5,615 nucleotides of DNA. Origin: Acidobacteriota bacterium. GTDB taxonomy: Bacteria; Acidobacteriota; Blastocatellia; Pyrinomonadales; Pyrinomonadaceae. The position numbers and the translations under genes are program-made. The DNA lies in the NCBI GenBank assembly GCA_023391155.1, contig JAEWBM010000178.1, positions 1 through 5,615 of the forward strand. The letters are read 5' to 3'. Under the pieces are notes generated by a model. That model was given only the letters and a program-made list of their open reading frames with translations. It was not told the DNA's origin and made no database searches. Shown here piece after piece: positions 1 to 5,490 of the stretch (its first letter is position 1; each line of letters opens with the position of its first letter).

Positions 1-488
1 GTTCGGGTGAGATCGAGAACGATCTTGGCTCCGGAACAGACGACGACGATCGGGGTCTGTGCGAGTTCGGGAAGATCGGCTGAAATGTCGCCCTCGTGCC
101 CGCGGTGAACGCCGCCGATGCCGCCGGTGGCGAAAACTTTGATCCCCACCTTGTGGGCCAGATATGCAGTCGTCGAAACGGTCGTCGCACAGTCGAGCTT
201 TTTGGCGGCGGCGATGGGCAGGTCTCGCCGCGAAGCTTTGCGGACATCATCTGCAGAGGCCAGCTTTTCCATCTGCTCATCGTTCAGGCCAACGAATGCC
301 TCGCCGCCGAAAATGGCGATCGTCGCTGGAGTGGCGCCGGCACGGCGAACGATGTCCTCCATGCGGCGGGCGGTTTCGAGATTGTGCGGGCGTGGAAGCC
401 CGTGGGCGATGACGGTGGATTCGAGCGCGACGATGGGCTTGTCGAAATGGACCGCACCGGAGACCTCGTCGCTTAGGTTGATCTTCAC
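1..488 (-). CDS. psuG: Pseudouridine-5'-phosphate glycosidase, N-terminal half (3' end beyond window)
   Basis: This enzyme reversibly splits the C-C glycosidic bond of pseudouridine 5'-phosphate to uracil and ribose 5-phosphate, a cytoplasmic step of modified-nucleoside breakdown. The 162 visible residues carry the family's landmarks: VALEST with Glu23, RKASRRDLP with Lys84, FATGGIGGVHRG (119-130), DISADL (134-139) and CSGAK with Lys155. Glu23, Lys84 and Lys155 align with the catalytic Glu31, Lys93 and Lys166 that I recall for E. coli PsuG. About half of a roughly 300-residue protein is present; the rest lies left of base 1. The GTG start at 488-486 is supported because an in-frame TAA lies four codons upstream and the next ATG falls after the ALEST motif. 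No Shine-Dalgarno is visible. The start overlaps the lepB stop in GTGA, so translation is probably coupled. A PsuK kinase partner is not in the window. Family assignment is very secure. Confidence 0.95.
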   Translation of the reverse strand, partial: MKINLSDEVSGAVHFDKPIVALESTVIAHGLPRPHNLETARRMEDIVRRAGATPATIAIFGGEAFVGLNDEQMEKLASADDVRKASRRDLPIAAAKKLDCATTVSTTAYLAHKVGIKVFATGGIGGVHRGHEGDISADLPELAQTPIVVVCSGAKIVLDLTR

Positions 489-1330
489 TTTACAAATTTA
501 AAGATGCGGTCAAACCGCGGATGCGTAAGGCAGCCGACCATGCTGCCGTTCGAGGCGCTGCGGTCGCAGGACCAATAGACGAACATCGCGCGGCCGATGA
601 CGAGTTCCCGCGGGACGAAGCCCCATCCGCGGCCGTCGTCGCTTTGATCGCGGCTGTCGCCCATAACGAAAAAGTGGTTGGGCGGCACCTGCATCGGCTT
701 GCCGGCGACGGCGAAATTAAACCCGCGCGGGGGCAGACGCATGCCGGCCTGTGCCGGGATCATGGTCTCTTTGGAATAGTAGACCGTCCATTTTGCGTCG
801 GGCGGCGGCTCTTCAAACTCGCGGGTAGTGAGAGCGGCTATATCGTTGGGCGAATCCCCAATTACGCGTGCCTCGGGAAGCAGTTCACCATTGATATAGA
901 CATTGTTATCGCGGAACTCGACTGTCTCGCCGGGGAGGCCGATGACGCGTTTGACGTAGTTGATCTGGTACTTTGCGAGGCCGCGCGAGCGGTCGGAATT
1001 CGGGTGCGAGGGAGGCAGCACATTGTTGCCCGGATACTTGAAAACGATGATGTCGCCGCGCTCGATGTCGCGCATCGGGAGAAACGGAAGCGGCTCGCCA
1101 CCGGGATTAAAAATGAACTTATTCACCAAAAGGTAATCGCCGACGAGGATGGTATTCTGCATCGATCCGGTCGGCACGGTCACGGCCTGGAGGATAAACG
1201 TCATCCCGAAGATCGCCATGATAAGCGTGACGGTGAACGATTCCAAATACTCACGGAATACCGATTTGGGCGGGCCGACAAGCTTTTTTTCCTCGGCGTC
1301 CTTTTTAATATCTGTCTCTTCGTTGCTCAT
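485..1330 (-). CDS. lepB: Signal peptidase I
   Basis: This is a membrane-bound serine/lysine-dyad protease (family S26) that removes signal peptides from exported proteins on the outer face of the inner membrane. The 281 residues start with a charged cytoplasmic segment (1-30), then one likely membrane helix (about 33-51). Box B has the nucleophile Ser56 in PTGSM. Box D has the general base Lys127 in YVKRVIGLPGE. Box E spans 224-240, from GDSRDQSDD to WGFVP. Ser230, Asp232 and Arg234 match the conserved Ser278, Asp280 and Arg282 of E. coli, while the usual Asn of GDNRD is Ser226 and the Ser of DSR is Gly233. A roughly 65-residue stretch (150-215) separates boxes D and E. A second membrane helix, as in E. 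coli, is not evident. The ATG directly follows the rnc stop with no gap and no clear Shine-Dalgarno, so coupled translation is likely. It overlaps psuG by four bases. Confidence 0.96.
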   Translation of the reverse strand: MSNEETDIKKDAEEKKLVGPPKSVFREYLESFTVTLIMAIFGMTFILQAVTVPTGSMQNTILVGDYLLVNKFIFNPGGEPLPFLPMRDIERGDIIVFKYPGNNVLPPSHPNSDRSRGLAKYQINYVKRVIGLPGETVEFRDNNVYINGELLPEARVIGDSPNDIAALTTREFEEPPPDAKWTVYYSKETMIPAQAGMRLPPRGFNFAVAGKPMQVPPNHFFVMGDSRDQSDDGRGWGFVPRELVIGRAMFVYWSCDRSASNGSMVGCLTHPRFDRIFKFVK

Positions 1331-2056
1331 TTATGTTTGCGGCTGCGGTGCCGCGGCCTCTGTTCCGTCTTCTAATCTTTTCAAAGCCTCTTCGGCTGCG
1401 ACCATTTCAGCGGCCTTTATCGAACTTCCATGTCCCTCGGCCCAGCCGCCTTGCCATTTTGCCGAGACATGAAACTCGCGCTTGTGGGCGGGGCCCTCAG
1501 TATTGACTATCTCGTAAACGGGCGGCTCCATCTTTCGGGATTGGAGCAGCTCCTGGAGCCGGGTCTTGGCGTCGAGCGAGCCTCGCGGCGTTACAGCCTT
1601 GAACACGGCGGCGAACGATCTTTCCACAAAGGCACGGGCGGTGACGAACCCGGCATCAAGGAACACGGCCCCGATGACGGCCTCCATCGCATCGGCGAGC
1701 ACCGCCTGTTTTGTGCGGCCGCCGGTCATCTCTTCGCCCCGGCCCATTTTCAGGTGACTGCCGAGATCAAGGGCGGAGGCAACATCGGCAAGGGTCTCAG
1801 TGCTGACGATGCGGTGCTTCATCAGCGAAAGATCGCCCTCGGGCAGATCGGGGTGCTTGCGATAGAGATGCTCAACTACGGCAAGGCCGAGAACGGCATC
1901 GCCGAGAAACTCGAGCGTCTCATTGTTCCGAGCGACATTCGGGCCGCGGCCGCGCGATTCCTCATTCGAATGCGAGCTATGCGTGAGTGCAAGATCGAGC
2001 AGCTCAGGCGAGCTGAAGCGGTGGCCCAATTTTTCCTCAAGCAAGCCCTTGCTCAT
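1331..2056 (-). CDS. rnc: Ribonuclease III
   Basis: This is a cytoplasmic, Mg-dependent endonuclease that cuts double-stranded RNA, acting on rRNA precursors and structured mRNAs. The 241-residue length is typical. The catalytic RNase III domain spans about 1-150, with the signature NETLEFLGDAVLGL at 45-58. Metal-binding and catalytic residues Glu46, Asp53, Asp122 and Glu125 match E. coli Glu38, Asp45, Asp114 and Glu117 at a constant offset of 8. A double-stranded-RNA-binding domain spans about 160-230, with DAKTRLQELLQ at its start and IKAAEMVAAEEAL at its end. The last ten residues are a loose Ala/Pro/Gln tail. The ATG is the family-typical start just before GLLEEKLGHRF. No Shine-Dalgarno is visible in the preceding 20 bases. 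It is the first gene of a run with lepB and psuG, and an intrinsic terminator ends only about 30 bases upstream of the start codon. Confidence 0.97.
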   Translation of the reverse strand: MSKGLLEEKLGHRFSSPELLDLALTHSSHSNEESRGRGPNVARNNETLEFLGDAVLGLAVVEHLYRKHPDLPEGDLSLMKHRIVSTETLADVASALDLGSHLKMGRGEEMTGGRTKQAVLADAMEAVIGAVFLDAGFVTARAFVERSFAAVFKAVTPRGSLDAKTRLQELLQSRKMEPPVYEIVNTEGPAHKREFHVSAKWQGGWAEGHGSSIKAAEMVAAEEALKRLEDGTEAAAPQPQT

Positions 2057-2086
2057 AGCGCAAAAATCAAGTTTATGCAGAATGGA

Positions 2087-2125
2087 GGGAAAAAGAAAGC
2101 CGGGTGCCTGAAATAGACACCCGGC
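2087..2125 (-). terminator. Intrinsic terminator after the TPR-like gene
   Basis: A perfect 8-bp GC-rich stem (2099-2106 pairing with 2118-2125, GCCGGGTG/CACCCGGC) encloses an 11-base loop. On the minus strand it is followed by TTTCTTTTT. The plus strand has no T tract after the stem, so it works in the minus direction only. It lies about 70 bases past the stop of the secreted TPR-like protein and about 30 bases before the rnc start, so it may also sit in the leader of a transcript reading into rnc. Confidence 0.8.
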
Positions 2126-2195
2126 CGGTTCTTAGATCCGGTGGATCCCTCCGCGGCAGCGATCAAAGACCGCTATCGGCGGAAGCTGTTTCGAG
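2126..2195. other. Short intergenic spacer, no gene
   Basis: This is the gap between the TPR-like gene and its terminator. It contains a small inverted repeat, GATCC-GGT-GGATC (2135-2147), and a weak 4-bp hairpin near 2170-2183. I see no open frame or convincing sigma-70 promoter here. The promoter for rnc, if separate, is not identifiable by eye. Confidence 0.4.
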
Positions 2196-3356
2196 TTACG
2201 GTCGAGCCATTGCCGTCGAACCGGTGGTCGATCCTGCAGTTGCGTCATCCGTGTCCGCTTCCGGATCTGCTACGGGCTGCACTGCTGAGGTCGGGTTCGG
2301 CATCGGCTTTTGAACCGTCGTTGCGATATACGCATCGATACCCGTTTCTTTTTCGAACCTCAGAGCATAGAGCTGCTTGATGAGGTTGTAGAGGCCGTCC
2401 TTGTAAGCCTTGGAGGCCGCATCGCTCTTGGTCACCTGATGTGCACGGCCATAGGCGTCGAGTGCACGTTCGGCATAGCCGTTGAGCATAGCGATCTTGG
2501 CCTTGATCTCGGCGTCCTTTGCAAGCTTTTCTTCATCGGTCGCCGCGAGCTTTTGCTGTTCGATGAGCTGTCGCACATCTTCAGCGTGCTTGCGGACCTC
2601 GTCAAAGTAGTAAGCTCCGATGGTCTCATAGACCGCAGGGTTCTCTTTGTTCTTGCCGGGCAGTTGGGTGGTCTCGTAATAATAACGGAGAGCCTCCTGC
2701 TTATTGCCTTTAGCGTGATAGTTGATGAAACCGATCGCATAGGTCAGGTCGCTGATCGCATCTTCCTTGGTCATTTCATACTGGAAGACACCGTAAACGT
2801 CCTTGCCGGCCGGATTCTTTTTGGTAGCCGGAGCACCCGCTTTCAGCTTTGCGAGAGCGAGCTTGGCATACTTAAGCGTTTCGTCGTTGAACTGATAGTT
2901 CTTGTCGTACGACTCATAGAGGCCGATGACGCCGAGCGGAACCATAAAGTTCAGGTTGTCGGGATACTTCGCGAGTATCTCGCCGCCGGCAGCATATGCG
3001 TCAGCATACTTTTCGTTCTTGATGCCGAGGTCGAAGCGTTCAGCACGCGGCTTGAGCCAGTTGAACTCATCGATCTGCTTCAGCCGCTCTTCCCAAGCGG
3101 GCATGTTGCCACGGACCCAATCCGCGAAATCTTTGAAAGCCTCGCAGCTGCCATACTTCTGAATATATTCTTTACCGGCAGCGACGGCGTCCTTAAGGGT
3201 TGCGTCGTTGGCGTAGTTGTCGCGGATCTTTGCGTCGAGAACCGCATTGCCGTCGTAATCCTCACAAGCGTCTTGTGCGGATACCGTGGTCGAGCCCACC
3301 GCGAAGAGCGCAGCGAGCATCATTCCAAGTCCAATTGATCTAAAAACCGTTTTCAT
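2196..3356 (-). CDS. Secreted TPR-like helical repeat protein, function unknown
   Basis: The 386-residue product begins with a classic signal peptide: Lys2 and Arg6, a hydrophobic core at about 8-21, and a likely cut after VSA (27/28). It should therefore be exported. The mature part is strongly alpha-helical and rich in Ala, Lys, Tyr and Glu. Helix pairs such as KYADAYAAGGEILAKYPDN and ALRYYYETTQLPGKNKENP resemble degenerate TPR units. Only two cysteines are present (31 and 71), able to form a disulfide outside the cytoplasm. The last 30 or so residues are a low-complexity Pro/Asp/Thr/Ser/Gly tail. I chose ATG 3356 because GGAGG (3368-3372) lies 11 bases upstream. A possible GTG at 3374 overlaps that ribosome site and would add six residues before the signal peptide. 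Bounded by its own promoter region and terminator, it looks monocistronic. Proteins of this type are familiar as uncharacterised proteins. A scaffold or envelope role is only a guess. Confidence 0.88.
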   Translation of the reverse strand: MKTVFRSIGLGMMLAALFAVGSTTVSAQDACEDYDGNAVLDAKIRDNYANDATLKDAVAAGKEYIQKYGSCEAFKDFADWVRGNMPAWEERLKQIDEFNWLKPRAERFDLGIKNEKYADAYAAGGEILAKYPDNLNFMVPLGVIGLYESYDKNYQFNDETLKYAKLALAKLKAGAPATKKNPAGKDVYGVFQYEMTKEDAISDLTYAIGFINYHAKGNKQEALRYYYETTQLPGKNKENPAVYETIGAYYFDEVRKHAEDVRQLIEQQKLAATDEEKLAKDAEIKAKIAMLNGYAERALDAYGRAHQVTKSDAASKAYKDGLYNLIKQLYALRFEKETGIDAYIATTVQKPMPNPTSAVQPVADPEADTDDATAGSTTGSTAMARP

Positions 3357-3367
3357 TTTTGTTACTT

Positions 3368-3372
3368 CCTCC
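3368..3372 (-). promoter_or_regulatory. Shine-Dalgarno that decides the start of the TPR-like gene
   Basis: GGAGG on the minus strand lies 11 bases before ATG 3356. The alternative in-frame GTG (3374-3372) overlaps this motif and would have no ribosome site of its own, so the downstream ATG is preferred. Confidence 0.65.
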
Positions 3373-3465
3373 ACCTGATGTTGAACCGTTATTTCTTATT
3401 GTGAAACCGAAAACCGAGGTCAGGTTTCGCGTAAATTCTGATGAAGCTATGTCTATATAAGTTGC

Positions 3466-3493
3466 AAAAAAATAAGCGGGCCTTGACGTCCGC
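3466..3493 (-). other. Terminator-like hairpin in the leader of the TPR-like gene
   Basis: On the minus strand a six-position stem with one A/C mismatch (GCGGAC, 3488-3493, against GCCCGC, 3476-3481) and a 6-base loop is followed by TTATTTTTTT (3466-3475). The shape is that of a weak intrinsic terminator. It lies between the candidate promoter at 3537-3566 and the start codon at 3356. It could be an attenuator, a backup terminator for the transpeptidase gene, or chance. Confidence 0.3.
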
Positions 3494-3536
3494 GAGGTGC
3501 GATCGGGCCGATAACGGCGACGATGCAGAAAACAAA

Positions 3537-3566
3537 ATAATCACGCAATAATCGCAGTATTGTCAA
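3537..3566 (-). promoter_or_regulatory. Candidate sigma-70 promoter for the TPR-like gene
   Basis: On the minus strand a perfect TTGACA (3561-3566) is followed after 18 bases by GATTAT (3537-3542, four of six matches to TATAAT). Transcription would start near 3530 and give a leader of roughly 170 bases before ATG 3356. It lies just downstream of the transpeptidase terminator, where a new promoter is expected. The whole 3375-3586 stretch contains no plausible gene. Confidence 0.5.
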
Positions 3567-3586
3567 GCGAAATCGCGAGAAGGCAT

Positions 3587-3618
3587 AAAAAAGCACCGTC
3601 TGCCGGGCGGTGCTTTTT
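3587..3618 (-). terminator. Intrinsic terminator of the transpeptidase gene
   Basis: An 8-bp GC-rich stem with one G/T wobble (3593-3600 with 3606-3613) and a 5-base loop is flanked by A6 on one side and T5 on the other. It can therefore work in both directions; on the minus strand it ends in TTTTTT. It begins about 27 bases after the transpeptidase stop codon at 3645. This is the clearest terminator in the window. Confidence 0.88.
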
Positions 3619-3644
3619 ACAGATTATCTTCATGCAGGCCGAGC

Positions 3645-5318
3645 TTAGCGGTCGGGGTTCGGCTCTGCCTGAGGCACGACGCGTGGACGGGCCGCCGGTG
3701 TACTCGCCGGAGCCGGGTCCGAATCCTTTTTATATTCAATGACCACCGGCGGAAATGCGGGTTTCGATTGAGACGTCCGCGTTACGGTCGGCCGGGGCTG
3801 AGTGACGGGAAGATTCGTCGGACGCGACTGCGTACCGACCACAACCACGCGGCGGCCGTCATCGGTGGCGGCTGCGGGCCGAGCCGCGGCGGGGCTTGCC
3901 TCTTCGGCAATTTCCACATCGGCGATGGCGGTGTCATCGACATCGTCTTCCTCGTCGTCAAGAATGTCGGCGACGCTGTCGCTAAGGCGGGGACGCGGCG
4001 GAACGCCCTGTTTAAGAGCAAGAAAGCGCGTATTGTCACGTTCGATGGCCGGTGCCAACGATTGGTAGATCTGTGCGGCGATGCCGGCGGCGATGCGGCC
4101 GCGTTCGTTCTGGCCGCGAGTAATGACCACTACGGAATACTCGGGGTTCTCGACGGGGGCGACCGATGCGAACAGGCCGACCCAGCTACCCTTGCTGATG
4201 CATGAACCGGTCTTGCCGGCTACTCCCCAGGAGGAATCAACACCGCGTCGGGCGGTTCCGTATTCGGCGGCGCCGATCATTCCGGGAATAACACCGCGTC
4301 GGGTCTCGCCGTCAAAGGCCATTTCCTTGCCCGCGCCGGGGCGATAAGCGGCCTTTTCGGTGCGGCTGCGGGAGAAGAACGGCGTGACCCGTGTGCCGCC
4401 GTTCGTAAGAGCAGTGACCATGACGGCGAGTTGGAGAGGCGTTACCTCGAAATCGTCGGCGTGGGAATAGATCCGCGGGTTAGAATTGCCGTAGGGGAGC
4501 TTTCCGGGAAATTCGCCTTCTGCATTTACGCCGGTCTTTTGGCCCAGGCCCATCTGCTTGGCGTACTGGATCATCTTGTCGGTGCCCATCTGGCGTCCGA
4601 CACGCTGGAAATAGGCATTGTTCGAATAAGCGAGCGCGTCGTTGAGGTCGAGCTTCATCGTATCGCCGATGATGCTGCCATCGCCGCTAATAAGGTTTTC
4701 ATTAATGCCCGCCACGCCGGTGACGAGTTTGATGGTGGAGCAGGGTTTGAAGCCGTGCTTGACGCCCCATTCCTGATTGACCATGGTAAGGATGCGTCCG
4801 GTTCGGGCATCCATAACAAGGATGGTGCCGGCGCGTTCGCCGAGAGCCTCGACGGCGACGCGGCGGATGCGGAGGTCTTCACCCTCGGTATTATCCTTTA
4901 AGATATTGGCGACGGTATCGGAGCGAAGGCCGCGTTCGAAAGCGATCTTTCGGGCGCGTGCCTCGCGGGCGGCCTGTTCGCGGCGACGCTGTGCTGCGAG
5001 AGCGGCCTGACGCTTTTCTTCAGCGGCCTTTTTACGAGCAGCCTCTTTGCGGCGCTCGGCCGCGGTCATTTTCTTTGCCGGGGCTTTTTTCTGAGGGGTT
5101 TTCTTTTGGGCTGTGCTCTTAGCGTTCTTGGAGGCGACCGCCTTAGACGAAGGCTTTTTAGCCGTGGTTTTCGCAGGAGCGGCCTTTTTTGCGGGAGCCT
5201 TTTTGACGGGCTTTTTGGTTTGAGCGGCAGACGCGATGCCGCCGGAGAATACGGAGAAAATAAGCAGCAGCGCCGTCAAAAGCCGTGTGAGACGCTCTTC
5301 AGGTAACATTGACTTCAT
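3645..5318 (-). CDS. Secreted penicillin-binding transpeptidase domain protein with Lys/Ala-rich head and acidic tail
   Basis: The 557-residue product probably acts on peptidoglycan peptides in the periplasm. A signal peptide (core 13-24, likely cut after ASA at 31) leads to a Lys/Ala/Pro stretch (34-84, KKAPAKK twice) and a charged helix rich in Arg, Lys, Glu and Ala (85-128). The transpeptidase domain (about 155-425) has all three penicillin-binding motifs: Ser194-Thr-Ile-Lys197, Ser232-Asn-Asn234 and Lys369-Thr-Gly371. There is no glycosyltransferase domain and no obvious PBP dimerisation domain, so it is not a standard class A or B PBP. An Asp/Glu-rich segment (about 446-475) and a Pro/Arg/Thr-rich tail follow. 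The only two cysteines, 193 and 373, flank the active-site motifs. No ExxLN omega-loop motif of class A beta-lactamases is visible. GAGG (5325-5328) sits 6 bases before ATG 5318. It could instead be a regulatory or beta-lactam-sensing homologue; hydrolysis of antibiotics is not indicated. Confidence 0.92.
   Translation of the reverse strand: MKSMLPEERLTRLLTALLLIFSVFSGGIASAAQTKKPVKKAPAKKAAPAKTTAKKPSSKAVASKNAKSTAQKKTPQKKAPAKKMTAAERRKEAARKKAAEEKRQAALAAQRRREQAAREARARKIAFERGLRSDTVANILKDNTEGEDLRIRRVAVEALGERAGTILVMDARTGRILTMVNQEWGVKHGFKPCSTIKLVTGVAGINENLISGDGSIIGDTMKLDLNDALAYSNNAYFQRVGRQMGTDKMIQYAKQMGLGQKTGVNAEGEFPGKLPYGNSNPRIYSHADDFEVTPLQLAVMVTALTNGGTRVTPFFSRSRTEKAAYRPGAGKEMAFDGETRRGVIPGMIGAAEYGTARRGVDSSWGVAGKTGSCISKGSWVGLFASVAPVENPEYSVVVITRGQNERGRIAAGIAAQIYQSLAPAIERDNTRFLALKQGVPPRPRLSDSVADILDDEEDDVDDTAIADVEIAEEASPAAARPAAATDDGRRVVVVGTQSRPTNLPVTQPRPTVTRTSQSKPAFPPVVIEYKKDSDPAPASTPAARPRVVPQAEPNPDR
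5040..5225 (-). repeat. Low-complexity coding repeat (Lys/Ala/Pro tract)
   Basis: Within the transpeptidase gene, the DNA is a run of imperfect units such as GCTTTTTTGC and GGCTTTTTTGG on the plus strand. They encode lysine/alanine/proline units, with KKAPAKK at residues 39-45 and again at 77-83. Such A/G-rich coding DNA can vary in length by slippage or unequal recombination. No reading-frame break is seen here. Confidence 0.6.
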
Positions 5319-5370
5319 GCTTTACCTCAGCTAGCCGGAAAGAAAACCTTGGATTTTTTGTTGATGGCCG

Positions 5371-5409
5371 AAAGTCCCGAAGGGTAGAGTTCGTGTAACG
5401 GGACTTTTT
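5371..5409. other. Strong inverted repeat in the divergent control region
   Basis: A perfect 9-bp repeat (AAAGTCCCG, 5371-5379; CGGGACTTT, 5399-5407) surrounds a 19-base loop. On the plus strand it runs into TTTTT (5405-5409), giving a terminator-like shape, though no plus-strand gene lies upstream. On the minus strand it would lie in the 5' leader of the transpeptidase mRNA, near its predicted 5' end. It may be an operator for a dimeric regulator or a leader-RNA hairpin. A further small palindrome, CTTTTT-G-AAAAAG, overlaps it at 5404-5416. Confidence 0.5.
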
Positions 5410-5425
5410 GAAAAAGCTAAATAGA

Positions 5426-5454
5426 AATATAACATTCACACATCGGCCGTGCAA
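5426..5454 (-). promoter_or_regulatory. Candidate promoter for the transpeptidase gene
   Basis: On the minus strand, TTGCAC (5449-5454, only three of six matches to the -35) and TATATT (5426-5431, five of six to the -10) are 17 bases apart. Transcription would begin near 5419, about 100 bases before ATG 5318, placing the inverted repeat at 5371-5407 in the leader. The good -10 and spacing support it; the -35 is weak. Confidence 0.42.
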
Positions 5455-5490
5455 GGGATTTTTAAGCATTTGTATAACGGCCGCAAAAAT

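Noticed and set aside
96..501. Plus-strand open frames of about 126 codons at the left edge
   Set aside because: The minus strand here encodes psuG with conserved motifs throughout. The plus-strand frames are its antisense shadows.
521..1375. A 284-codon open frame on the plus strand opposite lepB
   Set aside because: It is antisense to an unmistakable signal peptidase I with all catalytic boxes. The predicted protein shows no family features.
1430..2116. A 228-codon open frame on the plus strand opposite rnc
   Set aside because: It is antisense to a complete RNase III with conserved catalytic residues, and it also runs through the terminator hairpin. It is best explained as a shadow frame.
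2310..3338. A 342-codon open frame on the plus strand opposite the TPR-like gene
   Set aside because: It lies wholly antisense to a gene with a signal peptide, ribosome site and terminator. Its translation has no recognisable domain, and long antisense frames are expected in GC-rich coding DNA.
3560..3742. A 60-codon plus-strand frame across the 3587-3618 terminator
   Set aside because: It runs through a strong bidirectional terminator hairpin and into antisense of the transpeptidase gene, with no ribosome site.
3645..5318. Calling the transpeptidase a class A beta-lactamase because of the cysteine pair and SxxK/SxN/KTG motifs
   Set aside because: No ExxLN omega-loop motif is visible between SNN and KTG, the catalytic domain has PBP-like spacing and sequence, and the long tails do not fit a beta-lactamase.
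5408..5435. A plus-strand promoter from TTGAAA (5408-5413) with TAACAT or TATAAC as -10
   Set aside because: The better -10 (TATAAC, 5428-5433) is only 14 bases away and the well-spaced one matches four of six. This is too weak to list as a feature, although a plus-strand promoter must exist nearby.
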